Origin: Marinospirillum sp.
GTDB lineage: Bacteria; Pseudomonadota; Gammaproteobacteria; Pseudomonadales; Halomonadaceae
NCBI GenBank assembly: GCA_007116865.1
Contig: SKHR01000145.1
Coordinates: 1 to 12,050, forward strand
Direction of reading: 5' to 3'
DNA: 12,050 bases
The notes under the pieces are model-generated. The model was given only the letters and a program-made list of their open reading frames with translations, ran no database searches and was not told where the DNA came from. Shown here piece by piece: positions 7,163 through 12,050 of the stretch; position 1 is the stretch's first letter, and the number at the start of each line of letters is the position of its first letter. The translations under genes were made by a program, and so were the position numbers.

Positions 7163-7177
7163 GAGGGGCATGCCATC
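7163..7177 (+). promoter_or_regulatory. mreC ribosome binding site and apparent ATC start codon
   Basis: GAGGGG at 7163-7168 is a good Shine-Dalgarno element. An ATG at 7170 is only one base away and in the wrong frame; it meets a stop after 26 codons. ATC at 7175 is six bases away, the ideal distance, and begins the reading frame that encodes the conserved MreC N-terminus. An in-frame TAA at 7160-7162 rules out any start further upstream. The first normal start codon in frame is TTG at 7205, which has its own AAGGGA six bases upstream. Confidence 0.5.
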
Positions 7178-8047
7178 AAGCAGTTATTTGCCAAGGGACC
7201 CGTTTTGGGCTACCGCTTCATGCTGGTATTGCTCATGGGTGGGCTGTTGATGACGGCTGAGCACCGCTGGTCTGAAGTGGCTCAGGCGCGTGCTTGGCTG
7301 ACCCTTTTAGTTACTCCGGTTCAGTGGGCGGCAGACTTGCCAGGGCGTACCTGGGGGTGGACAGCAGATACGCTGTCTAATCGCAATCAGCTGCTTGAAG
7401 AAAATCGTGAGCTTAAGTCCCAAGCCTTGATTCTGGCAGAGCGCAGTCAGACGATGGCGAGTGTGATGGCTGAGAATGTGCGGCTGCGTGAGCTGCTGCA
7501 TGCAATAGAGCCAGTGGATATCCCTTTCATCACTGCCGAGTTGATCGGGGTAAACTACGATCCCTTTTCGCAGCAGGTGATCATTAACCGGGGACATCAG
7601 GATGGGGCTTACCAGGGAATGCCAGTGATCGATGCGGGTGGGGTGATGGGGCAACTGATCATGGTGACTCCCTTTACCAGTCGTTTACTGCTGATTTCTG
7701 ATGCGAATCACGCCATGCCGATCCAGGTTAACCGCAATGGTTTGCGCTTTATTGCTCAGGGCATGGGGCGTTCAGATACGCTGCGTTTGATGCATGTACC
7801 GGAAACCGCTGATCTGCGTGAAGGGGATTTGCTGATCACTTCAGGGCTAGGTGGGCGTTTTCCTTTCGGCTATCCGGTGGCCACCATTGAAAGTATCACC
7901 CACCAGCATGGCGAGCCTTTTGTCGATGTGCTGGCGCGTCCTTTGGCCCAGTTGGATCGCAGTCGTTATGTGCTGCTGTTATTCCATGATCCGCAGCGTG
8001 CGGAAGCCCTGATTGAAGCTCGCCAACAGACTCAAGGAGGCGATTGA
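7175..8047 (+). CDS. mreC: Rod shape-determining protein MreC
   Basis: MreC is a bitopic inner-membrane protein whose periplasmic domain links MreB and MreD to PBP2/RodA. From ATC 7175 it has 290 residues: KQLFAKGPVLGYR at the cytosolic N-terminus, a membrane helix at about 14-28 (RFMLVLLMGGLLMTA), and a coiled coil at about 70-110 (NQLLEENRELKSQALILAE and onward). The two beta-barrel domains carry the conserved DPFSQQVIINRG (129-140), SGLGGRFPFGYPVA (223-236) and RSRYVLLLF (262-270). The KQLFAKGP segment matches the conserved KPLFxxGP beginning of MreC proteins, so I include it even though ATC would be a very rare start. If TTG 7205 is used, the protein is 280 residues and loses that segment. 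Its TGA overlaps the mreD ATG by one base. Confidence 0.95.
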   Translation: MKQLFAKGPVLGYRFMLVLLMGGLLMTAEHRWSEVAQARAWLTLLVTPVQWAADLPGRTWGWTADTLSNRNQLLEENRELKSQALILAERSQTMASVMAENVRLRELLHAIEPVDIPFITAELIGVNYDPFSQQVIINRGHQDGAYQGMPVIDAGGVMGQLIMVTPFTSRLLLISDANHAMPIQVNRNGLRFIAQGMGRSDTLRLMHVPETADLREGDLLITSGLGGRFPFGYPVATIESITHQHGEPFVDVLARPLAQLDRSRYVLLLFHDPQRAEALIEARQQTQGGD

Positions 8048-8535
8048 TGGCAACGAAAAAGCCTCAGGGTTTCTGGTGGATTCAACTGACCTTCTTTTTG
8101 GCGCTCTATATCCAGGCTCTGCCCATACCGACCAATATTTTGATCTGGCGGCCTGAATGGTTGAGTCTGGTATTGATTTATTGGGCACTTTTTACCCCGC
8201 AGCGGGTCGGAATCCTGCATGGCTTTGGTTGGGGGCTGCTGTTGGATCTGATTGAAGGGACGCTGCTGGGACATAATGCGGTGACCTTGGCGTTAGTGGG
8301 TTACTTATGTAACCGCTTCTATCAGCGCATACGTATGTATTCTGCCTGGAAACAGAGCCTGGTGGTTTTGCTGATGATAGTGCTGAGTCAGCTGCTTTTT
8401 CAGTGGATTCAAGGGGTGTTTGGGGTCATGTCAACGCTTGGCTTCTTATTGATCCCTGCGGCTGTTTCGGCGCTGCTTTGGCCTTGGGTGTCTACGTTAT
8501 TGCATCTATTCAAACGTCGCTTTTCCTTGTTTTAA
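8047..8535 (+). CDS. mreD: Rod shape-determining protein MreD
   Basis: MreD is a small polytopic inner-membrane protein that works with MreC and MreB in the elongasome. The 162 residues match the family length. It is strongly hydrophobic, with about five or six membrane helices: around 12-30, 36-50, 57-72, 76-88, 104-122 and 128-150. The family features WRPEWLSLVLIYWALFTPQRVGI and GFGWGLLLDLIEGTLLGHNAV (about 34-78) are clear; the second is the most conserved stretch of MreD. The ATG at 8047 shares its A with the mreC stop (TGATG) and has AGGAGG at six bases. TTG at 8044 would be only three bases from that site and is less likely. Translation is probably coupled to mreC. Confidence 0.96.
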   Translation: MATKKPQGFWWIQLTFFLALYIQALPIPTNILIWRPEWLSLVLIYWALFTPQRVGILHGFGWGLLLDLIEGTLLGHNAVTLALVGYLCNRFYQRIRMYSAWKQSLVVLLMIVLSQLLFQWIQGVFGVMSTLGFLLIPAAVSALLWPWVSTLLHLFKRRFSLF

Positions 8536-8555
8536 TCGCCGATGGCTGAAGGCTT

Positions 8556-10010
8556 ATGAGTGAAGAAATTCTGATCAATCTCACCCCGATGGAAACCCGC
8601 GTGGCGCTGGTTGAAAATGGGGTGCTGCAGGAAGTCTATATTGAGCGCACTCGGCGCCGCGGCATGGTCGGCAATATCTACAAAGGCAAGGTGGTACGAG
8701 TGTTGCCAGGCATGCAAGCGGCTTTCGTGGATATTGGTTTGGAAAGAGCGGCCTTTATTCATGTGGCAGAGGTGGCACGCACGGATGTGGAGCACCCTGA
8801 GTTACCGCCTATTTCGCAGTTGTTGCATGAGGGCCAGTCTTTGGTGGTCCAGGTCACTAAAGACCCGATCGGAACCAAAGGGGCGCGGCTGACCACTCAT
8901 CTTTCTTTGCCTTCTCGCTACCTGGTGTATATGCCGGACACCCACCATATTGGTGTCTCGCAGCGCATTGAGCAGGAGCAGGAGCGAGAGCGCCTGAAAG
9001 CGTTGATCAATGAACACTGGGATGAAAATGACCCGGGCGGTTTTATTCTGCGTACCGCAGCTGAGGGTGTGGGTGCAGAGGAAATTTTAGCGGATATTCA
9101 GTTTCTCAAGCGGGTCTGGCAGGCAGTCAAACGACGCATTGAGAGAGACCAGGGTATCACTTGTGTGTATGAAGACCTGCCTTTGTTCATGCGCTCTATG
9201 CGAGATTTTGTGCGCCCGGAAATTGAAAAAATCCGCATCGACTCACGCGAGAATTTTAACAAGCTGCTGGATTTTGTCAGTGAGTTCGTACCGCAGTTGC
9301 AGGATAAGGTTGAGTACTATCCTGGCGAGCGCCCGATTTTTGATCTTTACAGCGTCGAGGATGAAATTCAGAAGGCGTTGACTCGTCGGGTGCAGCTCAA
9401 AAGTGGTGGTTATCTGGTGATCGATCAAACCGAAGCCATGACCACCATTGATGTGAATACCGGTGGTTTTGTGGGTCATCGCAATCTGGAAGAAACCATT
9501 TTTAAAACCAATCTGGAAGCGGCCAGTGCGTTAGTGCGTCAACTGCGTTTACGCAATCTGGGCGGTATCATCATCATCGACTTCATCGATATGGAAGATC
9601 CTGAGCACCAGCGCCAGGTACTGCGTTTACTTGAAAAAAGTCTTGAGCAGGATCATGCGAAAACCAAGCTGACCGGCGTCACCGAGCTGGGACTGGTGCA
9701 GATGACACGCAAACGCACGCGCGAAAGCCTGGAGCAAATTCTGTGTGAAACCTGCCCTGAATGCCAGGGTCGCGGTAGTTTGAAAACGGCTGAGTCAGTG
9801 TGTTATGAAATTCTGCGCGACTTGCTGCGAATTGACCGGGCTTATGGCGGGGAGGCTTATTTGGTGATGGCAAGCCAAGGGGTGGTGGATCGTTTTCTGG
9901 ATGAAGAGTCTGCGGCGGTTGCTGATCTGGAGCAGTTTATCGGCAAGACGATTCGCTTCCAGGTCGAATCCCTCTATTCTCAAGAGCAGTTCGATATCGT
10001 GCTGCAATAA
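8556..10010 (+). CDS. rng: Ribonuclease G
   Basis: RNase G is an endoribonuclease of the RNase E/G family; it matures the 5' end of 16S rRNA and degrades some mRNAs. The 484 residues fit RNase G (about 489) and lack the long scaffold tail of RNase E. Domains in order: the N-terminal INLTPMETRVALVENG, an S1 RNA-binding domain at about 37-125 (NIYKGKVVRVLPGMQAAFVDIG), the 5'-sensor region, and the DNase I-like catalytic domain. Metal-binding D299 is in TTIDVNTGGFVGHRN and D342 in GGIIIIDFIDM. The zinc-link cysteines C400 and C403 lie in CETCPECQG. It starts 20 bases after mreD, where E. coli and Pseudomonas have maf in between. GAAGG precedes the ATG by three bases, a little close. Confidence 0.97.
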   Translation: MSEEILINLTPMETRVALVENGVLQEVYIERTRRRGMVGNIYKGKVVRVLPGMQAAFVDIGLERAAFIHVAEVARTDVEHPELPPISQLLHEGQSLVVQVTKDPIGTKGARLTTHLSLPSRYLVYMPDTHHIGVSQRIEQEQERERLKALINEHWDENDPGGFILRTAAEGVGAEEILADIQFLKRVWQAVKRRIERDQGITCVYEDLPLFMRSMRDFVRPEIEKIRIDSRENFNKLLDFVSEFVPQLQDKVEYYPGERPIFDLYSVEDEIQKALTRRVQLKSGGYLVIDQTEAMTTIDVNTGGFVGHRNLEETIFKTNLEAASALVRQLRLRNLGGIIIIDFIDMEDPEHQRQVLRLLEKSLEQDHAKTKLTGVTELGLVQMTRKRTRESLEQILCETCPECQGRGSLKTAESVCYEILRDLLRIDRAYGGEAYLVMASQGVVDRFLDEESAAVADLEQFIGKTIRFQVESLYSQEQFDIVLQ

Positions 10011-10013
10011 GCC

Positions 10014-12050
10014 ATGTTCAGCCTGTTGTCACGTTTTCTTTCTTGGCGCTGGTTCTTACTGCAGCTGCCCCTCTGGTCAGCTTTGATCCTGCTGGTAAGT
10101 GCGGCCCTGTTGGTACTGGGGTTGCGGGCATTGGCGCCGCATGTAGAAAACTGGCGCCCGAATCTAGAAGCGGCCTTAAGCCAGCGTCTTCCTTTTGCGG
10201 TGACTCTGAACGACCTGCAGTTGTCTTTGTATCGTTGGGATCCTCAAATTGAGCTTAAAAATCTCCGCTTGCAAGTGGATGAACAGCCGTTTTTGACCCT
10301 GGATCAGGCTCGGGTTGAAATCGACACCTGGCGCAGCCTGCTCAGTGCTTCATTAAGAACGCGTGACCTTCAACTCCAGTCTTTACAGCTCTGGCTGGAG
10401 CAAACGCCGCAGGGATGGAGACCAATGGATTGGGTGAGTGATCCGGATGCAGATCCACTGGACTGGGTTGGTTGGATAGAACAACTCCTTGTTCAAGGGG
10501 AGCTGGATTTTGATCAGATCAGTGTTCACCTGCTACCACTTGATGGGCAGCCAATCACGCTTGAGGCCGACCATTTGCAGTATCGGCGCTGGTCACAGGG
10601 GCGGCAGCTGGTGTTTTCTCAGCCGATTGATACAGGGGACGCGGTTGAACTCGTGGTCACTCTCACGGATCGGGCTTTGGCGCAGGCACAGCCCAGGGTT
10701 GATGCTTGGCTCAGCGTGCCCAGGCTGCCAAGGGATGCACTGAAAACCCTGTGGCCGGATGCCTGGGTAGAAAAAACCGGCTTGCCTGAGGGTGACCTGA
10801 GTCTTGAGGCCTGGATCTCCTGGCAGGCAGAAGCCTTGCACCTGCAGGCTCAGATTCAGCGCCTGGATTTCTCTATCCAGCAGGGTGAAGTGAGTGCGCA
10901 CAACCTGCAAGCGGATGTGATGTTTGCCGATGCCCAGTGGCAGTTGGCCTGGCAGGCAGAGCAGCTCATGCTGCAAACCCAACGCTTTGATCAGGTCGCA
11001 GGACATTATCGGCACCAGGATGGAGAGCATCAGTTGGGCTTTTCTGGCTGGTCAGTTGCGTCTCTGGTTGAGCTGGCTCAGCGCTTTCCCTTGCCGGATG
11101 CGCTGCTGCCGATTCTGCAAACGCTCAAGCCTCAAGGTCAGCTGACCAGCGCACAGATGCGTTGGCAGGGTGCTTTTGAAGACTGGTTTTTAACGGCTCA
11201 GGTGGACGATGCTCAGGTTCAACCCTGGCAGGGTGCGCCTGGTGTTGAAAATCTCAGCGCCTGGGTAGGAGTTTGGCCAGAAGGAGGTGAAGTGGTTTTC
11301 ACTGAACAGCCCCTGGTTTTGTTTTTTCCTGAACTTTATTCCGCACCCTTTGATTTTGAAATGGCTCAGGGGCGGGTCGACTGGCAGTTGAGTGATGCCG
11401 GGGTGTCGGTGACGGGCACTGATCTGTCAGTCGCGCTCCACGATCCGCGGGTGACACAGGCGACCCGAGTCACCGGTGAGTTTGATCTGTTTCTCGGTAG
11501 GGGTGATCGGCGCTTTTATTTGAACCTGGGGCTATTGCCCACAGCGGTCAGTCTGCACCGCCAACTGGTGCCACAACAGGTGGCCCCAGAGAATTTGTTG
11601 ACCTGGCTGGATCTGGCTTTGGATGAAGGGCAGGTGCAGCAAGGCGGATTTATTTATGCCGGTTCGGTCATGCGCGGGCGTCCTTCAACCTATCAGGTGT
11701 TGCTCGACTTTGAGCAGACACCGCTGGTTTTTGAGCCAGACTGGCCGCCCTTGACTCAGGCCAAGGGCTGGGTGCGAGTGGATGAACGCAGTGTCGCTGG
11801 TGAAGTGGAGTCCGCTCAACTGCTGGATGCCCGACTGAGTCAGGCGCATTTCTTCAGCCAGATCAGCGAAATGGCTCCTCAACTGTTGATTGATGCAGAG
11901 TTGGACAGTGAGGCACAGCTTTTTCCTCAATTGCTCAACCGCTCACCGCTGGGTCAGTGGGTGCCTGAAGCGCTGCATGAGTGGCAGTATGCGGGGCAGG
12001 TGACGGGGTCGATCCAATTGGCCATTCCTTTAGCGGAGCGCGCACCTGAG
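10014..12050 (+). CDS. yhdP: YhdP family AsmA-like envelope protein, N-terminal part
   Basis: YhdP is a large inner-membrane-anchored periplasmic protein. In E. coli it acts with TamB and YdbH in moving phospholipids to the outer membrane, forming a bridge-like AsmA/repeating beta-groove structure. The 679 codons here are open to the window edge, about half of the usual 1,270 or so. The N-terminus has a membrane helix at about 14-36 (WFLLQLPLWSALILLVSAALLVL). It is followed by the family-typical LPFAVTLNDLQLSLYRWDPQIELKNLRLQ (about 58-87), in which a beta-strand-rich groove begins. The rest is a long run of alternating hydrophobic beta-strand sequence rich in Trp and Gln (DUF3971-like region). 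It starts three bases after the rng stop with no clear Shine-Dalgarno, so it is probably coupled to rng. The gene order rng-yhdP is the same as in E. coli. Confidence 0.93.
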   Translation, partial: MFSLLSRFLSWRWFLLQLPLWSALILLVSAALLVLGLRALAPHVENWRPNLEAALSQRLPFAVTLNDLQLSLYRWDPQIELKNLRLQVDEQPFLTLDQARVEIDTWRSLLSASLRTRDLQLQSLQLWLEQTPQGWRPMDWVSDPDADPLDWVGWIEQLLVQGELDFDQISVHLLPLDGQPITLEADHLQYRRWSQGRQLVFSQPIDTGDAVELVVTLTDRALAQAQPRVDAWLSVPRLPRDALKTLWPDAWVEKTGLPEGDLSLEAWISWQAEALHLQAQIQRLDFSIQQGEVSAHNLQADVMFADAQWQLAWQAEQLMLQTQRFDQVAGHYRHQDGEHQLGFSGWSVASLVELAQRFPLPDALLPILQTLKPQGQLTSAQMRWQGAFEDWFLTAQVDDAQVQPWQGAPGVENLSAWVGVWPEGGEVVFTEQPLVLFFPELYSAPFDFEMAQGRVDWQLSDAGVSVTGTDLSVALHDPRVTQATRVTGEFDLFLGRGDRRFYLNLGLLPTAVSLHRQLVPQQVAPENLLTWLDLALDEGQVQQGGFIYAGSVMRGRPSTYQVLLDFEQTPLVFEPDWPPLTQAKGWVRVDERSVAGEVESAQLLDARLSQAHFFSQISEMAPQLLIDAELDSEAQLFPQLLNRSPLGQWVPEALHEWQYAGQVTGSIQLAIPLAERAPE

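Noticed and set aside
7170..7250. Short open frame from ATG 7170 overlapping the start of mreC
   Set aside because: The ATG is only one base from the Shine-Dalgarno and the 26-residue product shows nothing recognisable; it matters only as evidence for a possible lost base in mreC.

Overview
This window looks like core chromosome of a gammaproteobacterium, closest in layout to the Pseudomonas/Oceanospirillales side of the class. The reasons are a large NAD-dependent glutamate dehydrogenase, a gatCAB operon, and its divergent arrangement with mreBCD-rng-yhdP, a layout I recall from Pseudomonas aeruginosa. Base composition and codon use look even across the genes. I saw no insertion sequence, phage gene, CRISPR array, tRNA or rRNA, and no stretch over 300 bases lacks a gene.

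Layout: (1) 1-1860, minus strand: N-terminal 620 codons of NAD-glutamate dehydrogenase, cut by the left edge. (2) 1861-2037: divergent intergenic region with a palindrome, a hairpin and a plus-strand terminator-like hairpin with a T-run. (3) About 2038-2514, plus: a small membrane protein of the DUF4381 family, here without the MoxR/DUF58/BatAB genes it normally accompanies. (4) 2515-2564: convergent gap with an 11-bp hairpin. (5) 2565-5830, minus: gatC-gatA-gatB, the tRNA-dependent amidotransferase. (6) 5831-6035: divergent promoter region. (7) 6036-12050, plus: mreB, a clear terminator/attenuator, mreC, mreD, rng and the first 679 codons of yhdP, cut by the right edge.

The gat genes make correctly charged Asn-tRNA (and/or Gln-tRNA). 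The mre genes build the MreB filament and its membrane partners that direct sidewall peptidoglycan synthesis. RNase G matures rRNA and degrades mRNA, and was once named cafA for its effect on cytoplasmic axial filaments. YhdP is an AsmA-like protein thought to carry phospholipid to the outer membrane. The plus-strand run is therefore an envelope and cell-shape operon.

The gene content is ordinary and I see no convincing new multi-gene system. The points worth a second look are small: mreC has no normal start codon where its conserved N-terminus begins, and an ATC sits at ideal distance from a Shine-Dalgarno; a terminator-like leader lies ahead of the orphan DUF4381 gene; an attenuator separates mreB from mreC; and maf is absent from its usual place between mreD and rng.
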